Shown: positions 22,624-34,159, counted from the first letter of the stretch. The stretch: 64,000 nt of DNA from Margaritifera margaritifera (GCA_029931535.1 JAQPZY010001471.1:1478501-1542500), one strand, 5' to 3'. Numbers and translations are program-made. Notes: generated by a model not told the origin, from the sequence alone.

Positions 22624-25259
22624 ATGATCTTCCCAGGTTTGTTGTAGATAATGACGTCATCGATATAAGCGTCACAATTATCAAGACCAAATGTTATCAT
22701 GTTCATCAGACGTTGAAACGTTGCAGGCGAATTTTTCATTCCAATTTTATCAATGCAATCGTCCATTCTTGGGATTGGAAATGAATCAGTTTTGGTGACA
22801 CTGTTGACTTTTCTATAGTCAGTACACATACGGAATGTATTATCTGGCTTGGGAACAAGAATACATGGTGAACTCCAGTTACTTTTACTTGGTTCTATGA
22901 AATCATTCTCCAGTAGATACTGAATTTCTTTCTTCAGATAGTTCTGTTTGAGAGGATTCATCCTATAAGGATGCTGTTTCACAGGCGCAGAATCTACAAT
23001 GTCAACGTCATGATAAATTTTACTTGTTCGTGTTGGAACATCAGGAAACAAGTGCTCATAGTCATGTAATAGCTGTTTTAGTTCATTTCCTTCCTGTTGT
23101 TGTAGATGTGAAAGTTTCTGGTCTAGGTTGTTCAATATTTCTGAATTCCGAAGATTGGTTATACCAGAGTCACTATAGTCTGATCGTACTCCATCGTTGA
23201 TATCTTCACTGTGTGGGACAGGTACAACTAAATTAACTGAATAATTAGCTGAGCTATCTCTGTCAAAATATTCCTTTAACATATTTATATGACAAAGTTG
23301 TTTCTGTTTCCGTCTCCCAGGAGTGTTAATGATATAATTTAAGTCATTTACTTTCTTTTCAACGGTATAAGGACCAAAAAATTTAGCCTGAATAGGATTC
23401 TGAGGTATGGGCAAGAGAGCCAGAACTTTGTCACCAGGTTTAAAACTCCTTTCCTGTGAATTTCTGTCATACCTTAATTTCATATTTGACTGAGTAGTGT
23501 GAAGATTAGTTCTTGCTACTTCACAGGCCTTTGACAACTTGTATTTGAAATCAGAAACATAATCAAGAAGATTAATCTTTGAGTCTTCAATTGAAAGAAG
23601 TTTCTCTTTCAATAATTTCAATGGTCCACGGACAGTATGACCAAAAACTAGTTCAAAGGGACTAAAACCCAACGACTCTTGAACTGATTCCCTAACAGCA
23701 AACAACAACAAATGAACACCCTCATCCCAATCCTTTTCTGTATCAAAGCAATATGATCGAATCATATTCTTCAAAGTTTGATGAAATCTTTCCAAAGCAC
23801 CTTGACTTTCAGGGTGATAGGCAGAAGATTTAAACTGTTGGATGCCTAATTCATGCATAACTTGTTGGAAAATTCCAGACATAAAATTTGACCCTTGATC
23901 TGACTGGACAGATTTGGGAAGGCCAACAAGTGTAAAAAACTTCACCAAAGCTTTCACAATAGTTTTAGTTTTTATATTTCTCAGAGGAATTGCCTCTGGA
24001 AATCTTGTAGATGTACACATGATGGTCAACAAGTATTGGTTGCCTGACTTGGTTTTAGGTAAAGGACCAACACAATCTACAATTATTCTACTAAATGGTT
24101 CATCAAATGCAGGAATAGGTTGCAGATGAGCCTTAGGTATCTTCTGATTGGGTTTTCCTACCATTTGACAAGTGTGACAAGATCTGCAGTATTTAGAAAC
24201 ATCACTTTTGAGTTTCGGCCAATAAAAATGATTCAAGATCTTGTGATAAGTCTTACGGACTCCTAAATGACCAGCTAAAGGAGTTTCATGGGCTAAATTA
24301 AGAATTTCCTGTCGATATGACTTAGGAACAACAATTTGATAGCTCACTGACCACTCGTCACCAGCGGGTACATCAGGTGGTCTCCATTTCCTCATAAAGA
24401 CCCCATTTTTCACAAAGTAACACACTGGAACTTGTGTGGCTTCAGTTTCACTAATAGCCCTCTGAAACAAACAAGATATCTCGGGATCTTGCTCCTGTTT
24501 AACGACAAGGGATTGTCGTTTGTCATCCTGATTAGAACAAAGAGAATGAGTTGCCAAAAGAGGATCACTGTGATCAATACCATTTGATTGATCAATACCT
24601 GAGGAAAAAGTGACCTCATCAAAAAACTGACCAATACATGTGTCAGCTAAAGGAATAATATCCTGATCAACATCAATCTCAAGAGCTCTTTTTGCCATAG
24701 CTCTAGTAACTGCACAAGCAGGGTACAAATCAGGGATTTCAGTTTCGACAGGATCAACTTTCTGATCCAAACAAGGCTTGTCAGTTACAAGTGGATTAAC
24801 CACAACCTTATCTCCAGCTAGGTCATTGCCTAGTAATAAATGAACACCCTCTATGGGTAAAGAAGTCACTGCCCCAACAGTCACAGGTCCAGAAACTAAG
24901 TCTGATGCCAAATTTACACAATGAAGAGGAACATTTACAAAGCCGCACTCAACTCCCTGAACAAGAACACTTTCACTTGAAGAAGACTCCTCAGACAAAG
25001 GCAAAGTACCTGATAATAAAAGACTCTGAGAAGCTCCAGTGTCCCTTAATATTTTAATTGGGATAGGTTTGGCAGAATCACCAATAAGTGATATAGAACC
25101 TTCTGACATGAATGGTTCATAAGCCTCCAAAATAGAATCAGACTGGGGTTTGTTTGACCCAACAAATGTATTGCTTTCAATACAAGACCGTGACCTTGAC
25201 CTCATAGAAATAAGAGCATTTGGAAAAGCTCTGTCTTTTCTCTGTTGCTTATTTTTCAA
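22575..25259 (-). pseudogene. Protease-integrase-RT segment, copy B (RT deleted)
   Basis: 894 codons with the same domain order, catalytic residues and 44-residue RT deletion as copy A (junction near 22740). Only three amino-acid differences were seen: E254K, L288F and F616L. The integrase D-D-35-E triad and protease DTG are intact. Confidence 0.93.
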
Positions 25260-25627
25260 CTTGAAGCAATCAGAAATAACGTGCCCTTTCTTTTTACAAT
25301 AAGTGCACGTAGGAAGAGATAAGTCTTATCAGATGTTTGATTCCTAACAGTTGTGCTGTTGTGAAATTTGGAATTACTCGAATGAGATTGAAATGGTTTT
25401 TTACCAGAAAACTGCTGAGAGGACGATTTATTACCAAATGAAATTTTGTGAGTCAAGGAATAATCATCAGCCATACGAGCAGCATTTTCCAAAGTTTCCA
25501 CTTTCTGCTCGTCAAGATAGGTTTTAACATCACTATGGATGCGCCTCTTGAACTCTTCAATTGACTTTCTCATGCACTCTATCCCCTCCCGCAGAGGTTT
25601 TATGAAATTCTGAACATTAGATGCCAT
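25256..25627 (-). pseudogene. gag, copy B, short and frameshifted
   Basis: As copy A, with one residue changed (EQN to EQK near residue 42) and the same 13-bp deletion before the zinc knuckle. Confidence 0.8.
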
Positions 25628-25765
25628 TGTAAATGCTTGTTGGTTTCACACAAAACAAATTTCTTTATTAAAAATCTTTGCCAAAGACAAAAAAAATTCA
25701 GAGACAAAATCAATATGAATTTCAAAGATAAATTTAATATTTCTAATATGCTTTAAAGAAATTCA

Positions 25766-25783
25766 ATCCCGGACGAGCCCCCA
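25766..25783 (-). other. Primer binding site (tRNA-Pro type), copy B
   Basis: Perfect TGGGGGCTCGTCCGGGAT on the minus strand next to LTR 3. Confidence 0.85.
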
Positions 25784-25788
25784 ATTTC

Positions 25789-26549
25789 TGTTACGACTCT
25801 ATGGTCTAAGAAAAATGTAACAGAAAGAAAGTGAAACCAACAAATCAAGTAAAAAATCAACAAGCAATTTATTACTAGATAATTAAAAGGAAAAATCAAA
25901 AAGTCACTTACAGTAATGTGTTTATGTATCCTAATAATCCAATAAGAATGATTGTTCTAATCACAAGTCCTAAATATAGAATGTGTCCTTGAATGTTATT
26001 ATGTGCCAATGGTCTCCAAAGTCCTGATGTACTAGAAATCTTGATGTGCTGAAGTCAAAATGAAGTAATCCAAAATCTCTGAATAAGTTCACATAAATTC
26101 CAAAATTGTCAATCAAAATCCAAAATCCAAAAGTTTATCAGCACTGTTATAATCCAATGAATATTTAAAATAATTCCTCTCTTAGAATTTGGAATGAATT
26201 TTCACAACTGTAGTAGCTCTTTACAAGACTGATGGTAATGTCGAACTGAAAAATGTCTACCAAACATGATATATATATAAAGATTGGTCACATGACAGAA
26301 TGTTCTAGATTGGTCATATGACAGAATGTTCTAGAATGTGTGTCATCTTAATGGAATTTTAACTGTAAACAAAAATTCAACCTTGTCCTTCAAATTGAGA
26401 AAACATATTGATCAAAACAACCTAATTCAAGGACACTAGTTATACATGTTTTTCCTAACAAACATAAAGATTGAAGCAAATATTAAAGTGAAGAAACATT
26501 TATAATTTCCTAAAATATATATAATATTATATAAACATCATACATAACA
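25789..26549 (-). repeat. LTR 3 (5' LTR of the array)
   Basis: 761 bp. It differs from LTRs 1 and 2 at about five substitutions and two small indels, all between 26249 and 26540, including the TA-repeat next to the TATA box and one E-box (CATGTG to CATATG on the minus strand). It is followed by ACAT and then Polinton sequence. Confidence 0.93.
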
Positions 26550-26810
26550 ACATCGCGGAAAAAACACCCAAACAAAACAACAACAAATATTTGATTGATA
26601 ATGGACCAGAAGAGCAAGCTTACGACACAGATGAAAACACAATGGTAAAATTCCAATAGTACATATCCAACTCAAAAGTGAAATTGGACTATTCTGTTGG
26701 TGTTGACAGTATCGTTTTGCTACCGAGCGACTTTTTACTGAAAATGGGTACTTTTGTAGGATACAACAATAATGTTCTGAAATCCAGTTACTTTTAAACT
26801 TTGGTTAAAT
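26550..26810 (+). pseudogene. Polinton conserved ORF, right half
   Basis: Resumes after the retrotransposon array. Frames give YLIDNGPEEQAYDTDENTM and then KLDYSVGVDSIVLLPSDF with LLKMGTFVGYNNNVLKSS. I take this as the C-terminal part of the family whose N-terminal part ends at 16142. Removing the array and one ACAT restores a continuous stretch, but with old frameshifts on both sides. Function unknown. Confidence 0.55.
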
Positions 26811-27164
26811 CCTAACATTAATACTCAAGTAACAAAGACATGTATTCCAATTTTTGATAAACAATCTGTGAGAGAAAGACCAGAAATTGTGGGGAACATA
26901 ATAGAACACAAAGTGGGTAAAGTTATGTAGGGAAGAAGGATTGTGATAATAGTCTTACTGTCAGTTGTGCTAATATGACCCGGAACAAGGACGTTCAAAA
27001 TATGCATAGCAATTTTAAAGCGCTAAAAATCAATATCGACCATGAAATAAACAGACATTCATTTATTTTAATACTCAAGGTTTTGGGAGTTGCAATGTTC
27101 CTAATTTTTTAAACTATGTTAACTTCTCTAAAACAACAGTAGTAGTTCAACTGGCTTTCTTGAA

Positions 27165-27300
27165 AGCTATATTTTCGAGTTATGGAGAGTAAATAATTAT
27201 ATATTTTCGAGTTTAAGAGGGTAAATAATGATATATTTTCGAGTTTTAGTAGGTAAAGAATCATATATTTTTTACGTTTTAGAGCGTAAAGATAAATATA
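27165..27300. repeat. About 32-bp degenerate tandem repeat, four copies
   Basis: ATATTTTCGAGTT words at about 27169, 27201 and 27232, with a fourth diverged unit, each followed by GGTAAATAAT-like sequence. Confidence 0.7.
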
Positions 27301-27453
27301 TTTACAACGTCGTTTTAAAAGATTTTGGAGATTTAAGAAATTATTTTTAAAATATTTTTTCAATTTAAAAAAAAATATATTTGGTCAGCAATATTTTACA
27401 TTATTTCACAAAATGTTTTTTTTTTAAAATAATTATATTTTTAATTTCTTTTA

Positions 27454-27581
<128 letters not shown>

Positions 27582-27599
27582 CAAAATTATTTTATATAT

Positions 27600-27760
27600 T
27601 TTTTCAAATTGTCATATATTTTTAACAAATGTTTTTTTAGATACTTTTTTGGTAAAATATTTCCTTATATTTTTTCAAATTGTTATATATTTTTAACAAA
27701 TGTTTTTTTAGATATTTTTTTGGGTAAAATATTTCTTTATATATTTTCAAAATGTTTTAT
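27600..27760. repeat. About 70-bp tandem repeat, just over two copies
   Basis: Repeats TTTTTCAAATTGTYATATAT, TTTTAACAAATGTTTTTTTA and GGTAAAATATTTC in order. Confidence 0.75.
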
Positions 27761-27769
27761 ATTGGTTTG

Positions 27770-27935
27770 AGTGAAATTTTTAGGATGGTCTAAAGAGTGA
27801 TGTTTTTTTAAATGCGTTTTACAGGGTATTATATGATATATTTTCAAAACTGTTTTTCAAAGATTGCCACAAAAAATATTAAATAGTTTGCCTGCTCATC
27901 TCTTTATATATGAATTTTGGAGATTTAATTGTTTT
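27770..27935. repeat. Direct duplication B, copy 1
   Basis: Shares GGATGGTCTAA, GATGTTTTAATGCG-like, GATATATTTT, CAAAGATT and TTTGCCTGCTCATCTCTTTA in order with 28205-28400. Confidence 0.75.
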
Positions 27936-28204
27936 ACTATTTTTTTGGGGCGGGGGGATTTTTTATATTGTAGATTTTAAAATTATTATTTATAATTTTC
28001 GTTTTTTTTTTTGAATTTTTTAAGTTTTGAGATTTTAAAATTAAAATTATTACTTTTTACTTAAAAGTATATATGATTACTTATTTATAGCATGAATTGC
28101 TTATTTAATTGCTTTTTCAGATTTAAAATATTTTCGTCCTTTAAAGTTACTGGTTTTTATGTTTTTTTAAATATTTTTTACTTTTAATTTTTATAGTGTT
28201 TTAT

Positions 28205-28400
28205 AGTTGTTTCAGTGAGGTTTTTAGTGTTTGGATGGTCTAATGAATGATGTTTTAATGCGCTTTTAGAGGGGTTGGAATGATATATTTTAAAAAGTAT
28301 TTTGCAAAGATTTCGTCTCAAAAGTATATATGCTAGTGAAATATTAAAATAGTTTTGCCTGCTCATCTCTTTATATATTGATTTTGGAGAATTTCTTGTG
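28205..28400. repeat. Direct duplication B, copy 2
   Basis: Partner of 27770-27935, about 430 bp to the right, slightly longer through small insertions. Confidence 0.75.
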
Positions 28401-28579
28401 AAAAGATTTTTAAAGATATGAACTAACAAATTATAACAAGATTTATCTAGTTTATTGTTTTTTAGGTTTATTATGGCAATTCGGAAGCAGAGAGTTTCAT
28501 AGTGCGTTTAACTCATATAGGGTCCATCTATTGGTATGTTTATAGTGTTTTCAATATGGTTAATGATATTGTTTATGTC

Positions 28580-28910
28580 TTCAGTGGCCTATAAAATAGC
28601 CTATACAATGATATGTTTATAGTGTTTGCTAGAGGTGCTCAAAAAAGGTTCTTAAATGCTATACTTATAGTGTTATAAATGGTTTCTGATGATATGGTTG
28701 AATAGCCTCTCAAATGCTATATTTATAGTGTTTACAATGGTTTTTAACGATATGCTTAAATAGCCTCTCCAATGATATGTTTATATTGTTTATAATGGGT
28801 TTTATAATATGCTTAAATGGTCTCTATAATAATATATTTAAAGTCTTTCTAGTTGGTTTTAACGATATGCTTAAATAGCCTCTCCAATGATGTGTTTACA
28901 GTGTTACATC
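28580..28910. repeat. About 60-bp degenerate tandem repeat, six copies
   Basis: Each unit contains ATAGCCTCTCYAATGATATG, TTTATAGTGTTT and a TGGTTTT...ATATGCTTAA block. Confidence 0.75.
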
Positions 28911-29328
28911 GAGTATGTTTAATGTCGTACGTGATTTAATGTTTTGTCTTAATGCTTGTAAAATTCCACTTCTTTTCATGTTAATTAGTCCTTAGTTTTC
29001 ATCAATGTGGTACTTTTGTCTAAAATACTCACTAAAGCACTCTGTTTTCTTTTTTCAATTTGTTGTCTTATTGTTTAATTTCACTCTTCCATTTTTTGTT
29101 GTATGCCTTTTTACAGGTTTTGCAATAACAGTGTTTGTTGAATTCAGTTATGTCTTTCTATTCATCACATTTTGAAAATGTTTAAAAAATCAATCTTGTT
29201 TATTATAGAAAATAAATTTTAAATTAGTTTTACATACTCAAAGTAACATTGGAAGAAAACATACAGCTAACCTTTCCAATATTTTGAATTCGTTTTTAGT
29301 ATACTGTTCCATATTTTCTCGCCAAATA

Positions 29329-29760
29329 ATGGACGATAGCGAAGACACAAAGCAAGATGAAAACAAGGTACGCAAAGGACCAGAGAAAGCAATTGCACAA
29401 AAGCCACAAATTCTACGTAATGTTGAACTTGGAAGATAACTTGGGGAACATTCCCTGCAATTTGAAAAAGCTAAATGCTAACTTTAAAAAAAAAACAAAA
29501 AAACACACACACGAAAACAACGAAGACTTTGCAAAGAACATTAAAAGAAGATGATATCAAACTGCGTGCAGCAAACTCGAACAATACAATCTATTATGTG
29601 ATAGGCGGTGGTGTAGCTATTTTAGACATCTTATTCATTTGGTCAAAAATAACGATTTTTCTTTACAGAGTCTTCGTATTCTGCAGAGACTTGTCCCTGA
29701 TGGACATCAACGTGCTGTTATCAAAAACAAATTGTATTTGGCAATGAGCAATCAACCAAA
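29329..29760 (+). pseudogene. Polinton small membrane-protein ORF, broken
   Basis: An ATG at 29329 opens MDDSEDTKQDENKVRKGPEK. After frameshifts a second frame gives KEDDIKLRAANSNNTIYYV followed by IGGGVAILDILFIW, a single probable transmembrane helix preceded by a charged stretch. Further on VRILQRLVPDG-like and NKLYLAMSNQ fragments appear. Similar short single-helix proteins are carried by Polintons, but I cannot name a function. Confidence 0.4.
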
Positions 29761-29939
29761 GTATAGCTATCTGAAGAAGACGAAGAGAGTTTGTTTACAT
29801 AAAACCCAATAAAATGAATGCTTTAGAAAGAATTTTAAGTCTGCAATAACGTTTGCTAAATATTTCGCTAGATACATAGGAAAATGACGAGGAAAGTACC
29901 AAAAAGTTAAAAAACAAAAACTAATAATATTATGCACTC

Positions 29940-30170
29940 TCTTTACCATGCAGCACTCTGATCTGTTCTCACAGTTACATACATCAGGCTTTTAAAGGTG
30001 CTGTTTAATGTGTCAATGTATCCACTATCAAACACGAACTTTTAATAAATTGGAAAGCTGGCTATTCTATTTTCAATTATTCAGTTCATAATTGCCTGTC
30101 GGATAGCAAATGGACCTTTACCTGATAAAAGTGTTAACACTGTACAAGTTAATATAAAATCAAATAAATA
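29940..30170 (+). pseudogene. Polinton two-helix membrane ORF, duplicate 1
   Basis: Fragments YHAALRSVLTVTYIRLFKGA, then NYSVHNCLSDSKWTFT, parallel those of the next ORF in order, indicating an ancient tandem duplication of about 0.26 kb. Frameshifted, with no start preserved. Confidence 0.45.
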
Positions 30171-30198
30171 TTGAGAACTTTTTTTTCTACAGATAAAT

Positions 30199-30420
30199 AT
30201 GAAAATTATCAACACAATTTACCATGCAACATTAAGCTCTGTTCTTGCTGTTGCCTACATCATGCTTTTTAAAAAAACGTGTGAGGTTTACAGTTGGTGC
30301 ACCATTAACAATGGACATAGAGGACGTTTTCAAGCTAATCATTCCAGTTTCTTTTAGCCAGTTCACAATGGCCTACCTAGTAGCAAATTGACTTTTATCT
30401 GACAAAATTGTTTTTTAATA
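30199..30420 (+). pseudogene. Polinton two-helix membrane ORF, duplicate 2
   Basis: An ATG at 30199 opens MKIINTIYHATLSSVLAVAY, a hydrophobic first helix. After a shift, VGAPLTMDIEDVFKLIIPVS and SQFTMAYLVAN...LSDKIV follow, the shape of a small two-helix protein I associate with invertebrate Polintons. Role unknown; possibly virion-associated. One frameshift and one stop. Confidence 0.45.
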
Positions 30421-30443
30421 CATAGTAAAGCATCTCTTCGAAA

Positions 30444-31033
30444 ATGAGTACAAATCAATTTGAGACAACAACACAAGAATGTATGCAAAATACTAAAGAG
30501 ATTAGAACTTATTTGATCAGGAAGATCAAACAATATGAAGGTATGAGAAAGAAATAAAGAGTTGCATGCAAAGTTTTGAATTGAATTGATGCAGGTATGA
30601 AAACAGTTTCAGCAGGTGTGGGTGTGTCAGCAGCTGGATTGTCTTTATCAACAATTCCTACTGGTATAGTTGTGCCACCTACTTTTACGAAATATAGCAC
30701 AGCATGTATAGGAATTGTTTTGAAGCATTGAATGATACGATAATTCTGAAGAAAAATGTTTTAAAACATGATGAAAAGTAACATATGATAAGCAAAGCGA
30801 TAAGCAACAACGAAACATATACGATGCAAATTGTGGGCATACCAACAACAAAACGAAACACAGACGGTGAAAATTGTGGGCATACCATCAACAAAATCAA
30901 CCATAAAGAATTTATTTTAATCATCAACGAGTACAATAGACACAAACATATAAAAGACGGAATTAAAGGGGGGAAAATTACTACAAAAACAAAAATTTTA
31001 GAAAACCTAACTCTTCGATATGGGCAACATTAA
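30444..31033 (+). pseudogene. Polinton conserved ORF with Gly/Ala-rich hydrophobic stretch
   Basis: An ATG at 30444 opens MSTNQFETTTQECMQNTKEI (helical, charged). A glycine/alanine-rich hydrophobic stretch AGVGVSAAGLSLSTIPTGIV follows, then an open frame of 82 codons (30785-31033) containing ISKAISNNE and INHKEFILIINEYNRH. The order (charged helix, hydrophobic Gly-rich segment, then ISKAL...EEF.LI..E..Y-like tail) matches a family I recall from Polintons. Membrane association is inferred. Frameshifts at about 30560 and 30730. Confidence 0.5.
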
Positions 31034-31204
31034 TCGCTAGAAAAATGAACTGTGTAAAGCAAGATAGCTATAATGCAAACGATGGTTTCCCTGGAACTGA
31101 AATATATTTTGCCAATCCAATTGATAACATGAATAGAAAAGTACCTTTTTATTACAGAGAATAGATTTTATTCTTAGTTAGTACAATATTTTCGATTAAC
31201 CAAA

Positions 31205-31760
31205 AACTATATCTTTTACAACGTCATTGACAAGAATGAAGCAAGTTCTGTATGAATTTATAATGGTTGTTGTAACCTTGAAATATATATGAAAAAAGTC
31301 AAAGATAAAATTACTGCAAATGGTGATAATGAAGAAAGTATTGATGTCGAATGTTTGAAACACAACCCAAAGGTTCTAGTAACTACACGTAACAAGTACA
31401 CATTTTCCTTAACCAACTGCAAATCACTGCTAGGATTTAATAGACTTAGAACTATAAAGGAATATACTGCATTGGATACAGTTTGTAAGTTTTTGAAACC
31501 ATAACATTTTTATATCTTCCTCGACCAAATCTATAGCACTAAAATATTACTCTAATAGTTATTATTCGTGCTTAATAGAATCTTTGCCAGTTAAAACTGT
31601 TTTTCACGAGATTTTGTTTCATACAAATGTTAATGGTTATTTCTACAGTTACAGAGGGGTACGATTAACAGAATGAATATCAGTATCAGAGGTAAAGATG
31701 GAAAAGTGATGGATTTTTCCAGTATGCCTTTAACGTATATTGTCCATGTAAAGTAAATGG
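31205..31760 (+). pseudogene. Polinton putative structural ORF, broken
   Basis: FYNVIDKNEASS, then IYNGCCNLEIYMKKVKDKI, then KVLVTTRNKYTFSL with CKSLLGFNR, and finally INRMNISIRGKDGKVMDFSS. This order recurs in a family found with Polinton capsid genes in invertebrates (as I recall it), perhaps a minor virion protein. The middle 71-codon frame (31289-31504) is the best preserved piece. Confidence 0.45.
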
Positions 31761-31969
31761 CATAGTTCATGGTTGGAGAAAAATCGCTTAGAGTTTCAAT
31801 GGAGTTCTTACCATTAAACATTTTTACAGAAACAAATGATAATAATTCAGCGCTATTTGAAACAATTAACACTGACTTAAACCCGAGCAATAACCTCATC
31901 ATTAACTTAGCAGATCTGTAAAAAAAATTGATACGGCTAATACAAATTGTGTATTAAACAAAACGAGTT

Positions 31970-33190
31970 GACAATGAAGCACGTATGACTCTGGAGAATA
32001 ACAAATTGAAATATATCTTGACGTGGAGGGAACAAGTTGATGAAACACTAACTGCTATTAAACAGAGTGGTGCTGAAAAAGCTAACAAAATCTCAGAGCT
32101 AATAAAGCTAATTAATGATAACAGAAATACAGATTGGGCATGCACATGAATTGTTCAGACAGAGATTCAATACCTTATCCAGTGCTATACAAGACTTGCA
32201 AACTGTAACAAAAAGATCAGACAATTTACCAAACATTAGTCAATATTGGAACTAATCGAATAAATGATAAACTCAGAGATTGACTCTTTGGTAAGTGACA
32301 TGGACACAAGTAAACTTCTCTGGAAAACTATGGTACTTTGCAATCTAAACTTGAACAATTACAGAAAGATTTTAATAATGAAATCCAACAGAACAACGAA
32401 GAAAGTAAAAAGATAATGAATGATTTTGGTACAAGAATTACTGATCTGAACGGCAAGATATCAGCTATAAATAATGCATTGTTAGAATAGAAGATAAAGA
32501 ATGATTTAACAGAGATAATCAAAAGGATAGAGGATCTTAAAAATAAAGTGAATGTGAATTAAAGAATTTTTAAACTTATGTAGCAACTTACGATTTAGCT
32601 ATTACAGATTTTATAGAAAACATCAAAACAATAAAATATGTTACATTCACCGAGTTTTACAGCGAGTTGGATGCTGAGGTTGAATAACCTAAAATAGACA
32701 CAAAAGCATATTTTGATGGAGAACTGGTTATAATATCGGTATGGTGCAATGTGGCTTGACGAAACAAAGAAAAGGATAAAACAAACGAGAAAAGATTTAA
32801 CTGATTTTAAGAAAACTGTTACAATAGGTGTAAATGCATTGTAAACTCAAGACGATACAAATATCTTTGGATTAAGTGCTATAGTCTATATAGTTAAAAC
32901 CGAAAAATAAACGAAAACATAGAGGCATTCGAAAATGATTTTAACACGTAAAAGGGTGCAAATAATACTTCGATGATTATTGATGGAATCAGAACATAGA
33001 AAGAGGAAATTGATAATAACCAAAAGAACTTTGATGAGGAAAATAAACGAATGGCTTGATTTATGTTGCTTTACGATTTACGAATTATACCTAAACAGGA
33101 CTCTCAACACAGGTATGGTATTGAATTATTTGCATATACAAAGAGGGGAAATAGATTTCGATGTGTAACTGAAGATACAAAAGCTTTTTA
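31970..33190 (+). pseudogene. Coiled-coil, fibre-like Polinton ORF, broken
   Basis: Several frames yield heptad-rich helices: ARMTLENNKLKYILTWREQV, LQSKLEQLQKDFNNEIQQNN, SKKIMNDFGTRITDLNGKIS, TEIIKRIEDLKNKVNVN and ETKKRIKQTRKDLTDFKKTV. A non-coiled end HRYGIELFAYTKRGNRF lies near 33120. A long coiled coil with a globular tip would suit a virion fibre, but that is inference from shape only. Stops at about 32490 and 32560, and several frameshifts. Confidence 0.45.
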
Positions 33191-33223
33191 AAGATATTTT
33201 TAACACACAATAGACTCGCGACC

Positions 33224-33289
33224 CCTTAGTGCATCAAGTTGCTATCTGCAATTGACGTCAATTGAAGATAGCACCTTGATGCACTAAGG
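33224..33289. promoter_or_regulatory. 66-bp near-perfect intergenic hairpin
   Basis: The arms CCTTAGTGCATCAAG...CAATTGAC and GTCAATTG...CTTGATGCACTAAGG pair over 33 bases with two mismatches and essentially no loop (centre GACGTC). It lies between the end of the coiled-coil ORF (about 33190) and the next ORF start (33366). Possibilities are a transcript end or processing hairpin of the Polinton, or a small palindromic insertion. Confidence 0.7.
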
Positions 33290-33365
33290 CGTTGAGATAA
33301 TTTAGACCAATATGTCATTCACATGAACAAAATCAGGCGTATACACAATTTTTATCAGCTTTAAT

Positions 33366-34065
33366 ATGTATTATCTAATATCTTCTCCTGAGAAAGATAT
33401 TGATTCTTTGCATTGCATTAGAGGTAAACAAAGTTGTGATTACTCATTAGACATTAATAAAGTAATCTAAAGATAAAATGTACCGTGTAAAAGAAACACG
33501 TACATACTATCTGGAAGATAACAATGTTTTAAAAATTGGATTGAAATGTAAAATTTAAAAAAAAAAATCCATAAACTTTGGATGAAGATATAATACCATG
33601 TGAAAAAAAATTGGAAGCAGTATTAAAATTTGTTAATCATAAATACAATAAATAGCTATAGCAGAAGTTAGAGTTGAAGAGCAGCAGCTAACAGTCTAAC
33701 ATTTACATAACGTAACTATCGGTTCAAGTTAATTGTTCCAAATCGAGCTGATGAAAAAATAATTAGATGGATGAGTACCAGAAATAAACTTCTGAACTAA
33801 ATGACAATAGATCAAAGACACTTGAATGAAATATTGAAGGAACAAGGTTTAGTGACTCAGTACTTAAACAATCTAGACGATGTTTTTTCTCTATACTCAT
33901 TGTCATGATAGACACGATTTAAGCTATCCAGCCGAACTTGAAAAACAAACGGAACCTAAAGTGAATGAATTTTTATCAACCTTCTGACAGTTAAGTAAAA
34001 ATTCTAATACCTTTTCATTGCGCTTGTGATGGGTGTTTGTGTGTACGCTGCTTACAAATTTATGT
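33366..34065 (+). pseudogene. Polinton conserved ORF upstream of capsid gene
   Basis: An ATG at 33366 opens MYYLISSPEKDIDSLHCIRG and continues KQSCDYSLDINKV. In shifted frames KMYRVKETRTYYLEDNNVLK, AEVRVEE, IDQRHLNEILKEQGLVTQYL and ELEKQTEPKVNEFLS follow, then a short hydrophobic end MGVCVYAAYKFM. It may be one or two genes. The position directly before the capsid gene, and a family memory of the same block in other Polintons, support the assignment; function unknown. Confidence 0.5.
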
Positions 34066-34159
34066 AGCTCATAAGTTAAATACCTCAGTCAAACACATCA
34101 GTGTATTACACCCCCTAGCAACATTAAACCCGAGCAAACTTTGAATACCAAAGCTAAGT

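Larger units (their letters stand above)
16143..26549 (-). mobile_element. Tandem Gmr1-like Ty3/gypsy array: LTR-internal-LTR-internal-LTR
   Basis: Three LTRs (16143, 20966, 25789) bracket two internal regions of 4063 bp, with an exact period of 4823 bp. The whole array is flanked by ACAT (16139-16142 and 26550-26553), so it sits in one target site. All genes read on the minus strand. The protein order is gag, protease, integrase, RT, RNase H, which is the arrangement described for Gmr1-like Ty3/gypsy elements. Both copies share a 132-bp RT deletion and identical frameshifts and cannot encode their own mobility functions. Confidence 0.95.

Noticed and set aside
16143..26549. Two independent retrotransposon insertions
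   Set aside because: A single ACAT duplication flanks the whole array, the middle LTR is shared and the defects are identical, so one insertion followed by duplication fits better.
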